Assembly: GCA_050246115.1 (NCBI GenBank) | Contig: JBFWWP010000003.1 | Coordinates: forward strand, 186,001-250,000 | Direction of reading: 5' to 3' | Length of the DNA stretch: 64,000 nucleotides | Origin: JBFWWP01 sp050246115 | GTDB taxonomy: Bacteria; Planctomycetota; UBA8108; UBA1146; JAJFFE01 | Part shown: in pieces, positions 1-8,408 of the stretch | Layout: each line of letters begins with the position of its first letter | How positions within the stretch are numbered: position 1 is the stretch's first letter | The notes under the pieces: model-generated | Database searches by the model: none | Told to the model about the DNA's origin: nothing | Seen by the model: the letters and a program-made list of their open reading frames with translations, nothing else | Position numbers and translations under genes: made by a program

Positions 1-1730
1 CGGCGGAGAGGGTCGGAGTGAGAGACCAAGATGAGTTCGACGAAGTTGCCCGCGGGAACCGAATCGACGAGAAATCGAGTCAGGACTTCGCCGAAGAGCT
101 GCACACCATCGATGGCGAACCCCGACTCGTCGATGGTGAGCTCGACCTCGAGCCCCGCCCTCACTTCGCGACCGACCCGTCGGCGGGTCGTGCGCGTCTC
201 GAGTTCCACCAAGCCTTGGATCGCGCGCGACGTCAACGGGCCAACAGCGCGCGCGTACACCGACAGAGCGCCCCGGAGGCGCGCGAGATCTCGCGGCGAC
301 GGCCCGGCATCGACTTCGAGGACCGTGGAGCGAAGAGCGGTGTCGGCGAGCAGTTGGTACCGACCGATCGCGCCCGCGGCTTGGGACCGGGTGGGACGCA
401 GGACCAACTCTCCACGAAAGACCGACCGCATGCCGACGACATGGAGGTCCCCGAACACCGGGTCGCGCGTCGAGGTCCAGCGAGCCGCCGCTTCTCCATC
501 CGTCACCCACAGCTCGGGGAGGAGCAGCGCCGACTCGTCGCGCAGACCCCAATCCCCTAGGTTCACCAGGGCCAGCCGCTCGACTTCCCGCGTCCCTTCG
601 CAACGCAGCGCTCGCCAGGCAGGGCGCCCGCCCAGGACATGGTCGAGGTCTCGGACGCTGGGCAGCTCCTCGGCCGCTCGGGCATCTCGCTTGAGGCGAA
701 CGGACGCGACGTCGAAGACGACGCGGGAGCGGCCGGTCGTGCGCAGAGAGACCTCCGATCGTCGGCCGTCGACGCGAACCGCCTCGCCGCGTTCCTTCCA
801 CAGATTCACCACCGGAACACAGTTCAGCCGGAGATCGTCGGCCGATGCAGACTCGGTCCGCGACAGTGCGCGGTCGAGGTCCAGCTCGAGCGTGATCTCG
901 GATCGATCGCACTCGCGAAGCGCAGCTCCGAGACCGGGTAGCTCGAAGAAGGCGAACTTGTCCGGAAGGAGCGAGTACTCCTGGAGCGTGCGGGGGCCGA
1001 CGTCTACGCGTTCGTCGAGCGGCAGGAGTTCGGTCGCTTCGGCAAAGCCGGGGAGCACGACCTCGGTCAATGACGTGTGCGGTAGCTCGCGAACCCGCCC
1101 CCGGACTTCGCCACGAAGGGCGGCGAACAGCTCACCGCGCCAGCGCGCCGCCCGACTGATGAAGAAGCGAGGCTCGAAGGATCCTAGCTGCTGGAAGGGA
1201 AACGATCCCATCGTCCGCAGCCCGATGGTGAGTCGAGCACCGTGCCCGCGAGTCGAGACCTGAAGAGTGTGGATCTCGACCGGGGCGACGTCGATCCCAC
1301 AGGTGGTCCGATAGCGAAAGACGCGGCCGGTCTCGGGCGCACCTCGTTCACCGCCGCCAGGCGACGTCTCCAGATCAGTACCCTGAGGGAGGTGGCGAAC
1401 CACGCTCGCACGACCGTCCGCCAGGATGGGCTGAAGCTGGAGCACCGCGAACGAAGGGGTGGGACGCGCGAGTTGTGGTGCGAAGTGGTCCAAGAAGAGG
1501 TCGACGACCGCCGGGAGCTCGCTATCGAGGCGCTCGCGAACGCGCGCGTTGAGTATCGCGATCGCGACGACCAAACGCTCGATTCGGGGATCACTGAATT
1601 CACCGGTTCCTTGGGGATGGATCTCGAGCTTGGCGGCAATCTCCGGCCACTCCTGCGCAAACCGCCGCAACGCCTCGCGCAGGTAACTCAGTTCCTCTTC
1701 GGCCCAATCATCGAACTGCAACGAACTCAT
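1..1730 (-). CDS. tssF: T6SS baseplate subunit TssF (partial, 3' end off window)
   Basis: Structural baseplate protein of the type VI secretion system (VasA/ImpG family), part of the cytoplasmic TssEFGK wedge on which the contractile sheath assembles. The minus-strand frame is open from an ATG at 1730 to the left edge, about 576 codons. The N-terminus has the family signature EELSYLREALRRFAQEWP followed by a KLEIH segment, and the end visible here has LFGEVLTRFLVDS and NFVEL, which match the family's C-terminal region. A GGGAG sequence 7 bases upstream supports the start. It is the last visible gene of the tss operon, 49 bp after tssE. The stop codon lies outside the window; since the C-terminal motif is already reached, little is missing. 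tssG would be expected next. Confidence 0.9.
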   Translation of the reverse strand, partial: MSSLQFDDWAEEELSYLREALRRFAQEWPEIAAKLEIHPQGTGEFSDPRIERLVVAIAILNARVRERLDSELPAVVDLFLDHFAPQLARPTPSFAVLQLQPILADGRASVVRHLPQGTDLETSPGGGERGAPETGRVFRYRTTCGIDVAPVEIHTLQVSTRGHGARLTIGLRTMGSFPFQQLGSFEPRFFISRAARWRGELFAALRGEVRGRVRELPHTSLTEVVLPGFAEATELLPLDERVDVGPRTLQEYSLLPDKFAFFELPGLGAALRECDRSEITLELDLDRALSRTESASADDLRLNCVPVVNLWKERGEAVRVDGRRSEVSLRTTGRSRVVFDVASVRLKRDARAAEELPSVRDLDHVLGGRPAWRALRCEGTREVERLALVNLGDWGLRDESALLLPELWVTDGEAAARWTSTRDPVFGDLHVVGMRSVFRGELVLRPTRSQAAGAIGRYQLLADTALRSTVLEVDAGPSPRDLARLRGALSVYARAVGPLTSRAIQGLVELETRTTRRRVGREVRAGLEVELTIDESGFAIDGVQLFGEVLTRFLVDSVPAGNFVELILVSHSDPLR

Positions 1731-1779
1731 GGTCGTACTCCCTTCCCAAGTCGGTCCTGGATCCCACCTCGCTCGGCCT

Positions 1780-2214
1780 TCAGTCCGCTGGCGTGGCCAG
1801 CGGACCATCGAGCGCGAGCTGTCCGTCTCTCGAGATCCGGGTCAGGTAGCAAACCGGGGCCACCGTCTGGGCCAGTCGACCTCGCACCTCGAAGCACAGG
1901 CTTCCGGAGTCGCCATTGGCGACCTCGAACACGCGAACCTCCCGAAGCCGCGGTTCGAACCGCCGTACCGTGAGCTCGATCTCGGTGCGAAGACGCGCGC
2001 GGAGACGCTGGCGTCCTCCAGGCAGCGAATTCGGGTCCACCAATCCAAAAGCCGTGAGAGAGCTGCCGAGAGTCGCCTGGGTGCTCGCCGTCGACACCGC
2101 CACGCGGGTCGACAGCAGCATTTCGAGATCGTCGCGCAACTCGTCGGCAACATCGGCCGCCTCGCGGCTCGTCGAGCCGGTCAGCAACGTCCTCCACAAA
2201 GAGACCTGCGGCAT
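1780..2214 (-). CDS. tssE: T6SS baseplate subunit TssE (gp25-like)
   Basis: Homologue of the phage T4 gp25 baseplate protein, which starts sheath polymerisation. The 144-residue length fits the family. Visible hallmarks are the LLSTR segment near residue 34, the SSLTAFGLVDPNSL stretch (the usual 'yGlpD' region) near 52-65, and FEPRL near 86-90, the strongest TssE/gp25 signature. The start ATG at 2214 is preceded by GGAG at a good distance. It lies between hcp (161-bp gap) and tssF (49-bp gap) in the same orientation, the usual order for this operon type. Confidence 0.88.
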   Translation of the reverse strand: MPQVSLWRTLLTGSTSREAADVADELRDDLEMLLSTRVAVSTASTQATLGSSLTAFGLVDPNSLPGGRQRLRARLRTEIELTVRRFEPRLREVRVFEVANGDSGSLCFEVRGRLAQTVAPVCYLTRISRDGQLALDGPLATPAD

Positions 2215-2375
2215 CAGATACTCCTCTCGCTACCCCGGGTGATTCGTCAACGTCGAGGTGAAAACGTGTCAGGGCCGCGAGGGCAAGGTCACTTGACATG
2301 ACACTGGCTGCGCAAGGCGCGCTCGCACGAAGTGCGACCACCTCGCGCAGCCGGATCACGAAATCGACTCCAGGC

Positions 2376-2873
2376 TCAGACCGCCTTGTTCTTCACGAGG
2401 TCGTATCCGGCGGTCACGTCCCCCTGCGCCTGGCCCGTCATGCTCGTCTTCGTGTACTTCCACACGATCTTCCCGTAGGTGAAGCTCACGTCCTCCTGCG
2501 GGATTGCGTGGCCGGGGCTCGCGTACGGATTGATCCGCGTGATGAGCACGTCGCTCATCACCACCTCGTAGTACTTCACTTTGTCGCCGCCGGCGCGGTG
2601 CACGGACAGCACGACTTCCGGAATGTGCTTACCCGTCGAGCAGTAGAGGCTGAGATTCGGAGACGCGAGATCGAGTCCTTTGGTCACCGTGAACTCCTGG
2701 TGATGACACCGACCCGCGGAGTGCGAGCCCATCGAGCTGGCATCGCTGCCCACCGGGTGGCTCAATCCGTGGTGATAGGCGAGGAGTTCGATCTCGTTGG
2801 CGTGACGGTCATCCGAGCTTTCCCCTTGAATCCCATCGATCTTCAGGAAGGCGTCGTAGCTGTTGTCGGTCAT
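2376..2873 (-). CDS. hcp: T6SS tube protein Hcp (TssD)
   Basis: Hexameric ring protein that stacks to form the inner T6SS tube and can carry small effectors. The protein is 165 residues, the normal size. The N-terminus YDAFLKIDGIQGESSDDRH is the typical Hcp1 start, followed by an EIELLAYHHG segment; the C-terminal half has the KVKYYEVVMSDVLI and EDVSFTYGKIVWKY strands of the Hcp barrel. It lies 37 bp after tssC and ahead of tssE, in the same operon. The 161-bp gap downstream is the longest in the operon and could allow separate mRNA ends for the abundant tube protein, but no clear hairpin was seen there. Confidence 0.93.
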   Translation of the reverse strand: MTDNSYDAFLKIDGIQGESSDDRHANEIELLAYHHGLSHPVGSDASSMGSHSAGRCHHQEFTVTKGLDLASPNLSLYCSTGKHIPEVVLSVHRAGGDKVKYYEVVMSDVLITRINPYASPGHAIPQEDVSFTYGKIVWKYTKTSMTGQAQGDVTAGYDLVKNKAV

Positions 2874-2910
2874 GGTCTAACCCCTTTCTGCGGGTTCTGT
2901 CGTTCTTCGA

Positions 2911-4419
2911 TCATGCGTCGCGTTTCGGGCGATCCAACGAAGCCACCAAACGGAGGGAAACATCCAGCTCCTCGAGCTGGAAGTGCGGGCGGAGCGATAG
3001 AGTGACGTCGTAGCAACCGGGTTGGCCGGCGCGCTCGGTCACCGTGACGCGCGCTTCGCGCAAGGGTTGCTTCGCCTTCAGCTCCGGGCCGGCTTCGTCA
3101 CTCAGGAGGACGTACTGAGCAATCCAGTCGTTCAAATAGCGCTCGACGTTCGCCGCTGACAGGCTCGATCCCAGCTTGTCTCGCTGAATGACCTTGAGGT
3201 AGTGCGTGAACCGAGCCATGGCCAGCAGGTACTGCAGCTGACAACTGAGGTCGGCGTTCGCTTGCGCAACCGGGAGGTCGTAGGACTTCGGCTTCTGCGC
3301 GGAACGAGCCGCGAAGAAGACTGCGTAGTCGGTGTTCCGGTAGTGACAGAGCGGAATGAACCCCAAACGATCGAGCTCGCGATCACGGCGGTCGGTGATA
3401 GCGACCTCGGTCGGACACTTCGACGCCAACTCGCCGCTGTCCGAGCGGAACGTGTGAACCGGTAGTCCCGAGACTCGGCCGCCTCCCTCGAGGCCACGAA
3501 TGGCGACCGGCCAGTTGCTGCGGTCGATCGCGTCGGTCACGCGGGTCGCGAATGCGTACGCGGCGTTCCCCCAGAGGTACTTGTCATGGGCACGATCGCC
3601 GAAAACGTCTTCCTCGAAGCGAAACTCCTCGACCGGGCGAGTCGCCTCTCCGTAGGGAAGACGCTGGAGAGTCCTCGGAAGACAGAGACCGACCCAACGC
3701 GAGTCCTCGGTCTCTCGGAACTGGCGCCACTTGATGCAGTCATCCCCTTCGAAGATCTTCGCGAGGTCCCGCGGGCGGGCCAGCTCGTCGAATCGGTCCA
3801 TCCCGAACAATGCCGGGCCGGCCGCACTGATGAAGGGCGCCCAAGCAGCCGCAGCGACCCGCGAGATGCGGGTGAGCAGGTCGATGTCCTGGGGATGCTG
3901 GGTAAACTCGTAATCGCCGACGAGCACTCCGTAGGGCGTGCCGCCGGGCATCCCGAACTCATCTTCGTAGATCTTCTTGAAGAACCCCGATTGGTCGCTC
4001 TCGGGAGCCCGCTCCAGGTCTCGCGCGAGGTCCTTCTTGGAGACGTTGATCAGTCGGATCTGCAATCCGGTCCCGGTGTTCGACTCCATCACCAGGTGAT
4101 GGAGCCCGCGCCAGGATCCCTCGAGTCTCTGCAACTCCGGGACGTGGAGGATCTCGTTCAGTTGGTTCGACAGCCGCTGGTCGATGTCGGCCAGGATCTC
4201 GTCGATGCGATCGATCAGCTCCTCATCGGGGCCGAGCGGCTGGGTTTGGACCGCACTCAGGAAGTCATCGACCAGCTTGGCGGCGGCGCCTCTCGCGTCG
4301 GGTCGAAACCGTCCCTTGTCGAGAATCTGCTCGAAGAGAATCGCCCCCTCCTCGCTGGGCAGGCAGCGCGGTCGCGGGTCTTCTTGGCTCACCGGTGCGG
4401 GTGCGCTAGCTCGAGTCAT
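2911..4419 (-). CDS. tssC: T6SS contractile sheath large subunit TssC
   Basis: Sheath component VipB/ImpC that with TssB forms the contractile tail sheath. Hallmarks: LSNQLNEILHVPELQRLEGS near residues 93-112, a pattern diagnostic of TssC, then a WRGLHHLV segment, and AWAPFISAAGPALFG in the middle. I start it at the ATG at 4419 (502 residues), because this ATG overlaps the stop of the preceding small ORF as ATGA; an in-frame ATG 12 codons further upstream also exists. The first ~30 codons are one half of a tandem duplication described at 4341-4803. Known function is firm; start choice is inferred from coupling. Confidence 0.92.
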   Translation of the reverse strand: MTRASAPAPVSQEDPRPRCLPSEEGAILFEQILDKGRFRPDARGAAAKLVDDFLSAVQTQPLGPDEELIDRIDEILADIDQRLSNQLNEILHVPELQRLEGSWRGLHHLVMESNTGTGLQIRLINVSKKDLARDLERAPESDQSGFFKKIYEDEFGMPGGTPYGVLVGDYEFTQHPQDIDLLTRISRVAAAAWAPFISAAGPALFGMDRFDELARPRDLAKIFEGDDCIKWRQFRETEDSRWVGLCLPRTLQRLPYGEATRPVEEFRFEEDVFGDRAHDKYLWGNAAYAFATRVTDAIDRSNWPVAIRGLEGGGRVSGLPVHTFRSDSGELASKCPTEVAITDRRDRELDRLGFIPLCHYRNTDYAVFFAARSAQKPKSYDLPVAQANADLSCQLQYLLAMARFTHYLKVIQRDKLGSSLSAANVERYLNDWIAQYVLLSDEAGPELKAKQPLREARVTVTERAGQPGCYDVTLSLRPHFQLEELDVSLRLVASLDRPKRDA

Positions 4420-4803
4420 GCTACCTGTCCTTTCGTGAGTGGTGCCGCGCGGCACAGCAGCCGGGCGAATTCGTCGTTGCCGTTCAGCTCTTGCTCGAGT
4501 TCATACAGCCGGCAACGAAGCTCGAGATTCAGCGCCGAGATCTGGCGCGCGATGTTCTGGGAGTCGGAACCCTCGATGACCCGCCACTCCTCGCTGGACA
4601 ACCGGCGAGGTAACGGGTCCTGGGGCATGGGCGCACACGCAGTGGCAGTCATGCTACGACCTCTCCCTTCTCGAGCTGCGCGGCGCGGCGCAGCAACCGA
4701 TCCAGCTCGTCGTTGCCGTCGAGCCTTTGCTTGAGTTCAGCCAGCCTACGACGCAGTTCGAGGAGTTCGCGCAGCGCCGGGATCTGCCTGGCGATGTTCT
4801 GGG
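4341..4803 (-). repeat. Degenerate tandem duplication of the tssB-tssC junction
   Basis: Two ~222-bp units, 4341-4561 and 4581-4803, each run from the 3' end of tssB through the ATGA overlap into the 5' end of tssC. Shared exact blocks include gtcatgctac, tcgtcgttgccgt and gcgatgttctggg at the same relative positions. The copies have diverged considerably, so the event is old, yet the reading frame and both ATGA overlaps are intact. Confidence 0.8.
4416..4652 (-). CDS. Hybrid 78-residue ORF: TssC N-terminus fused to TssB C-terminus
   Basis: Not an independent family. Residues 1-28 (MTATACAPMPQDPLPRRLSS and on) resemble the first 30 residues of TssC (MTRASAPAPVSQEDPRPRCL and on), while residues 33-78 (QNIARQISAL, NGNDEF, LLCRAA, KGQVA) resemble the last ~50 residues of TssB (QNIARQIPAL, DGNDEL, LLRRAA, KGEVVA). 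It therefore arose by tandem duplication of the tssB-tssC junction. It overlaps tssB by 4 bp (ATGA) upstream and tssC by 4 bp (ATGA) downstream, so translation through it would keep tssB and tssC coupled. It could be a non-functional remnant kept for coupling, or a small sheath-binding peptide; I cannot tell. Confidence 0.75.
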   Translation of the reverse strand: MTATACAPMPQDPLPRRLSSEEWRVIEGSDSQNIARQISALNLELRCRLYELEQELNGNDEFARLLCRAAPLTKGQVA

Positions 4804-5137
4804 GCTCGAAGTCCTCGAGTGCGCGAAAGGAGAGCGAGGCCGCGAGTTTGCCGCCCTCGGGTCCCACCCGGTTGTCGACCGTGACGGAGACCTCGGGGCC
4901 GACCTCGGCGAGGACTTGGTCGAAGCTGTCGCGATCAATACGATGCACCTTGCGATCCCTGACGCGGATCGCTTCTCCGTTGGCGTCGGCGACTGGGCGA
5001 CCGGAGAAGTCGCCGAGCACGCCGACCACGAACGGTAGCGAGCGCTGCTCGATCGCGTCGCCAGTTTCGACGTCGAACGTGATATGGGCCTTGGGCTTTC
5101 GCCGACGGCCGATCTCGCGCTGCAGGCTCTCGGTCAT
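4649..5137 (-). CDS. tssB: T6SS contractile sheath small subunit TssB
   Basis: VipA/ImpB, the partner of TssC in the sheath. The 162-residue length is usual. Signatures: RKPKAHITFDVETGD near residues 13-27, LPFVVGVLGDFSG near 34-46, and LSFRALEDFEPQNIARQIP near 100-120, all classic TssB motifs. Its ATG overlaps the tssA stop by 4 bp (ATGA) and its own TGA overlaps the ATG of the hybrid ORF the same way, so the genes form a tightly coupled string. The last ~50 codons are duplicated downstream. Confidence 0.93.
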   Translation of the reverse strand: MTESLQREIGRRRKPKAHITFDVETGDAIEQRSLPFVVGVLGDFSGRPVADANGEAIRVRDRKVHRIDRDSFDQVLAEVGPEVSVTVDNRVGPEGGKLAASLSFRALEDFEPQNIARQIPALRELLELRRRLAELKQRLDGNDELDRLLRRAAQLEKGEVVA

Positions 5138-6615
5138 TGGGAATTCCTTTCCGGTTCATGGGCGCCCTGAGCGACGAGGGCCTCGATGGGCTCGTGCATC
5201 ACCCAGGGCTCGAGGTCAGAAGAAAGAGGCTCGACGGAGCTCAGCTCGATGACGCGCCGCGCGAGCAGCGCGCGCTGGCCGCCGGGGAGCCAGGTCCAGA
5301 GCACGCGGGCTCGAACGATCCGATGCAGGTACCGAACGACGGTAGCGGCGAGCCTCGGCGCGGAGGCCAATGCCAACACCTCGGTAAGCGCGAGCCCCCA
5401 CTCCACGCCGTCGGGACCGTCCAGCGATGACGGGCGCTTCTGCGAGAGGAACTCGAGCGTCGCATGCGCTCCCCGCTCGTGGGCGCTGGCGAGGGCCTCG
5501 TCGAAAAGGCCGCCGGCCGAGTCGTGCGGGTGCGTGGCATCGCGGGTCGGTGCCGCGGGTTGGTGCCGGGCTCGTCCGTCGACCCAGCGCGCCAGCTCGG
5601 GCCCGATGAGAGGCTCACCGGTCGCGAGTCGACCACTGCGGAGGTCTCGGTGCTCGCGGACGACCGCGATCAACTCGCGCTCGACTGCGGCCTTCGCACG
5701 CTCCCACTTGAGGCCCAGTCGATCCAACGCGTGCAGCTCGAGCCGTTGCGCCTCCAACCACCAGGGCGTGTCGCTCCACAGGAGAAGTTCGGCGGCGATC
5801 ACAACCGACTGCCAGTCCTCGGCCGCGAAAGCCGTCTCGAGCCGATTGCGCGATTCATCCGTCGGGGCCCGCGGAGTGGCGGGGAGCACCTCCCAAGCGA
5901 GCGCACGAGTCAGTCGGTAGGACAAAGCCTCGCATGGCTCACGATCGAAGAGATCGCGCGCCTGCCTCCGAAGCTCGTCACGCAAACTCACCCGACCCTG
6001 CGACACCGGGTTCCCCGCCACTGCACCAGCCCCGGGAGCAAGCGAAGACGCCGCAACTGCGGAACTTCGCGTTGCCGAACTTCCAGGCGTCGGCGCGGGA
6101 GTCCGGTCGGTTCGCAGTTCCGAGAGCGCTTCGCGAGTCCGTGAAAAGGAGGACGTCATCGGCGCGATCGCCGGCCCGAGGGCTGCCGAGATTCCGTCGA
6201 GCGCACACTCGACCTCGACGTACTCACGCTGCGACCCTATGCACTGGGCGATCACGCGATCCATGAACTCGAGGGCCACGACCGCGCCCTCGCGGTCGAC
6301 CGAGCCCTCGTCGAGTGGCAGCCAGGCGGCCGGGTCTCGCTCTAGACGTTGGTGCAACTCACCGAGTGCGACGCGGAGCGCACTCGCCTCGGAAGTGCGC
6401 GCGATGGCATCCACCCAGTAGCCCGCAACTCTCAGGTCCGTGCCCCCCGCCCGAAGCCAATCCTGCGTGCGCCGCAGAGTCTCCGACCAGTCGGCGACCT
6501 TGCGCCCGCCGCGGGGCTCGTAGCCACCAGCGGGCGGGTCCTCGCGCCGAAGCTCGAGCAGCTCGGACAAGAGCGTTTCGACGGCTGTGAGCTCTGAGCA
6601 ACAACCCAAAGGCAT
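5134..6615 (-). CDS. tssA: TssA-like T6SS cap/baseplate protein (ImpA N-terminal domain)
   Basis: TssA proteins coordinate baseplate and sheath assembly. The 493-residue product starts at an ATG at 6615 and has an ImpA_N-type region: EDPPAGG near residue 25, then DWSETLRRTQDWL and DLRVAGYWVDAIAR near 43-70, as in the family. Residues ~150-200 are Ala/Ser/Pro-rich, a low-complexity linker, and the rest is helical with a VasJ-like C-terminus. The open frame continues upstream to 6966 but that extension is Arg/Ser-rich, overlaps the PAAR gene start and looks non-coding. It is the first gene of the minus-strand tss operon and overlaps tssB by 4 bp. Confidence 0.72.
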   Translation of the reverse strand: MPLGCCSELTAVETLLSELLELRREDPPAGGYEPRGGRKVADWSETLRRTQDWLRAGGTDLRVAGYWVDAIARTSEASALRVALGELHQRLERDPAAWLPLDEGSVDREGAVVALEFMDRVIAQCIGSQREYVEVECALDGISAALGPAIAPMTSSFSRTREALSELRTDRTPAPTPGSSATRSSAVAASSLAPGAGAVAGNPVSQGRVSLRDELRRQARDLFDREPCEALSYRLTRALAWEVLPATPRAPTDESRNRLETAFAAEDWQSVVIAAELLLWSDTPWWLEAQRLELHALDRLGLKWERAKAAVERELIAVVREHRDLRSGRLATGEPLIGPELARWVDGRARHQPAAPTRDATHPHDSAGGLFDEALASAHERGAHATLEFLSQKRPSSLDGPDGVEWGLALTEVLALASAPRLAATVVRYLHRIVRARVLWTWLPGGQRALLARRVIELSSVEPLSSDLEPWVMHEPIEALVAQGAHEPERNSQ

Positions 6616-6908
6616 GCGAGGCGACTCCGCTCTTCTTGAATCGGGGGTGACGCGGGCAGGTACCCGAGGCGTCCATCCAAAGAACGACCACTCGAGCCAA
6701 CTGTGCTGTGGATTCTCGCGGCACTCCGGAGACGCCAGTTCGCAGCATGCCTTGCGACGTGCCCTTGGGTGGCGCGACTTCCCTGTCCACTTCACGGTGA
6801 AGTCGAACGACACAGTGCGGAGCTTCACTCGTTTGATGCAGTGGAGTCGCAACCGCGGCGCGGTCAAGACTCCCAGAATCTCGAACGAAGCGCAGAAACG
6901 AGCAGAGC
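6616..6908. promoter_or_regulatory. Divergent tss / PAAR intergenic region with a perfect palindrome
   Basis: The 293 bp between tssA and the PAAR gene must hold both divergent promoters. A perfect palindrome, ACTTCAC-G-GTGAAGT, lies at 6789-6803 near the middle and is a candidate operator. I saw no convincing sigma-54 -24/-12 pair, although GGTGGCGCG at 6769-6777 is superficially like half of one. Confidence 0.45.
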
Positions 6909-7430
6909 TTGCCGAAGGCCGCACGACTCGGTGACTACCACACCTGCCCTCTCTGCGACGGACCAAAGCCGCACGTCGGCGGCCCCGTCACACAGGGCGC
7001 ACTCCAAGTGCTGATCGGAGGAAGTCCCGCCGCCAGAGTCGGAGACATGGCACTGTGCGCCGGCCCCCCCGACAGCATCTGCGAGGGCTCCCCAGTGGTG
7101 TGGATCCAAGGCAGCCCAGCCGCTCGGGTCGGCGACCGCACTCAGCACGGAGGGGTTCTCGTCGGGGGCGCGAGCACGGTGGAGATCGGGACGGGAGCGC
7201 TCAACCGGTATCCCGCCAACCCGGACGACTGGACTCCCCCAGAGGGTTGGAAAGAGACCCCGGCAGGTGAAAAGACTGGAGGCAGGCATCGGCAATGGGT
7301 AGACGGGAACGGGAGAATGCGGCGTCGGTGGGACCGAGAGGGTCGCGAAGCCGGAAAAGAACGCGGACCTCATTGGCACGATCTTGACGATGAGTCAGGT
7401 GGCAAGAACCACATCGATCCGGACGGGTAG
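6909..7430 (+). CDS. PAAR-domain protein with C-terminal toxin-like extension
   Basis: Residues 1-95 form a PAAR domain, the sharpened tip that sits on the VgrG spike: it begins PKAARLGDYHTCPLC and has two GGSPAARVGD / QGSPAARVGD repeats plus a HGGVLVGGAST end. Residues ~100-173 form a separate, highly charged domain with HRQW, RRRWDREGREAGKERG and GPHWHDLDD motifs, the style of small His-rich nuclease toxins at the ends of polymorphic toxins; I cannot name the family with certainty. The start is TTG, chosen because the PAAR domain begins immediately. It is divergent from the tss operon and followed 5 bp later by a small gene, the usual effector-immunity arrangement. The toxin role is inferred. 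Confidence 0.8.
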   Translation: MPKAARLGDYHTCPLCDGPKPHVGGPVTQGALQVLIGGSPAARVGDMALCAGPPDSICEGSPVVWIQGSPAARVGDRTQHGGVLVGGASTVEIGTGALNRYPANPDDWTPPEGWKETPAGEKTGGRHRQWVDGNGRMRRRWDREGREAGKERGPHWHDLDDESGGKNHIDPDG

Positions 7431-7435
7431 AACTG

Positions 7436-7660
7436 ATGATTGGAAGAGTCACTAACCTTGAGACTGGTTGGGTAAGCGTTTCGCTCGCTGTGCGCCCGGA
7501 CGAGGTGGACAAGTTGATCGACACCCTGAGACTCCTGAAGGACGGCGAGGTCAGTCACTTTCACCTCCGGTGCGACGATTTCGAACCAGAAACCGGCTTG
7601 GCAGACGTAGAAGTCTCACTAATGGGGTCGACTGAGGTGAGCAACATGAGCATCGATTGA
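7436..7660 (+). CDS. Putative immunity protein for the PAAR effector
   Basis: A 74-residue acidic protein starting 5 bp after the PAAR effector gene. It has an RPDEVDKLIDTLRLL helix followed by SHFHLRCDDF and an acidic C-terminal strand; this helix plus HFHL pattern recalls the small Imm32-type immunity proteins of polymorphic toxin systems. Role is inferred from position, size and charge (acidic, opposite to its very basic partner domain). No signal peptide, so it would act in the cytoplasm, as expected if the effector is a nuclease. Confidence 0.6.
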   Translation: MIGRVTNLETGWVSVSLAVRPDEVDKLIDTLRLLKDGEVSHFHLRCDDFEPETGLADVEVSLMGSTEVSNMSID

Positions 7661-8408
7661 TGAGTCGGGCCGTACACGACTCACCTCACCCGGAGGGTTC
7701 GAAAACGCTCGAGAACGCTGACCCGAGAACGCGGGGAGAACGCTGACCCAGGGTAATCCTGCGTGCGAAGACCGATGACAGTGACGCGCCATCCCCGTTG
7801 CCCTGTGACACTTGGAGCTGCGGAGTCGACGATCGAGTGAAGTCATTTCACCCCCCTCACGATCCCGCCTCGAAACGAGAAACGGTGACCGTGGCGCGGC
7901 AAAGCTCCAACAAGCCAGCGCTTACGTCAATGAACTCGAAGGTGCCAAACGAGATGAACCGCAACCGCGATCGCCCGCCACTTGTTTGAGCGGGCTCGAG
8001 CTACTCAGCGCATCTGAGGCGGGAGGAACCCGGCGTTCCGTAGCGGTCTGGGCACGAAGGTGCTTCGGGGGCCTCCACCTCGAAGAGGCTGAGGTCCTCG
8101 AGCCGGGCGAGATCTACCGCACCGAGAGAGCGGCCACCTCGCGCGGCCGAGGTCCACCCGTCACGGCCTGATCGACCAAACAAGCGCCACGAGTCCGACA
8201 TGCCGCACGCGGTTACGGGACCATCGTGTCCAAGCTTCTACCTTGAAATCGCTGAGCCTCTGCCTTTCGACGTGGATCGCCTCTCGGCATCAACGATCGC
8301 TCCGACGTCACTACTTCGATCGCGATTTCGTATAGAAGCCATCAGTGTTCGGCGGCGCGACTCGTATTCCTCGCGCCCGAGTCCTATCTGCCACGGCCCT
8401 TGCGATAG
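7661..8408. other. Gene-free stretch with short repeats
   Basis: No credible gene in these 748 bp between two convergent genes. It contains the direct repeat GAGAACGCTGACCC at 7711-7724 and 7736-7749, then the left copy (7774-7846) of a ~72-bp repeat whose other copy lies at 30974-31045. Short frames here are Arg/Ser-rich and lack family features. The stretch looks like a recombination scar at the border of the Tc block. Confidence 0.5.
7774..7846 (+). repeat. Left ~72-bp direct repeat flanking the Tc block
   Basis: Matches 30974-31045 in the same orientation, including the exact 20-base core ccctgtgacacttggagctg and the block gatcgagtga, with scattered substitutions and one 1-base indel (roughly four fifths identical by eye). 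Together the two copies bracket the Tc genes and a recombinase remnant. Confidence 0.75.

Noticed and set aside
5134..6966. Longer TssA reading (610 residues)
   Set aside because: The extra ~117 N-terminal residues are Arg/Ser-rich, overlap the PAAR gene on the other strand and precede the ImpA_N-like region without any family match; the ATG at 6615 is preferred.
7619..7846. Short minus-strand frame overlapping the left direct repeat as a gene
   Set aside because: A similar peptide is readable in the right repeat, but only over ~20 residues; there is no consistent start, length or context.
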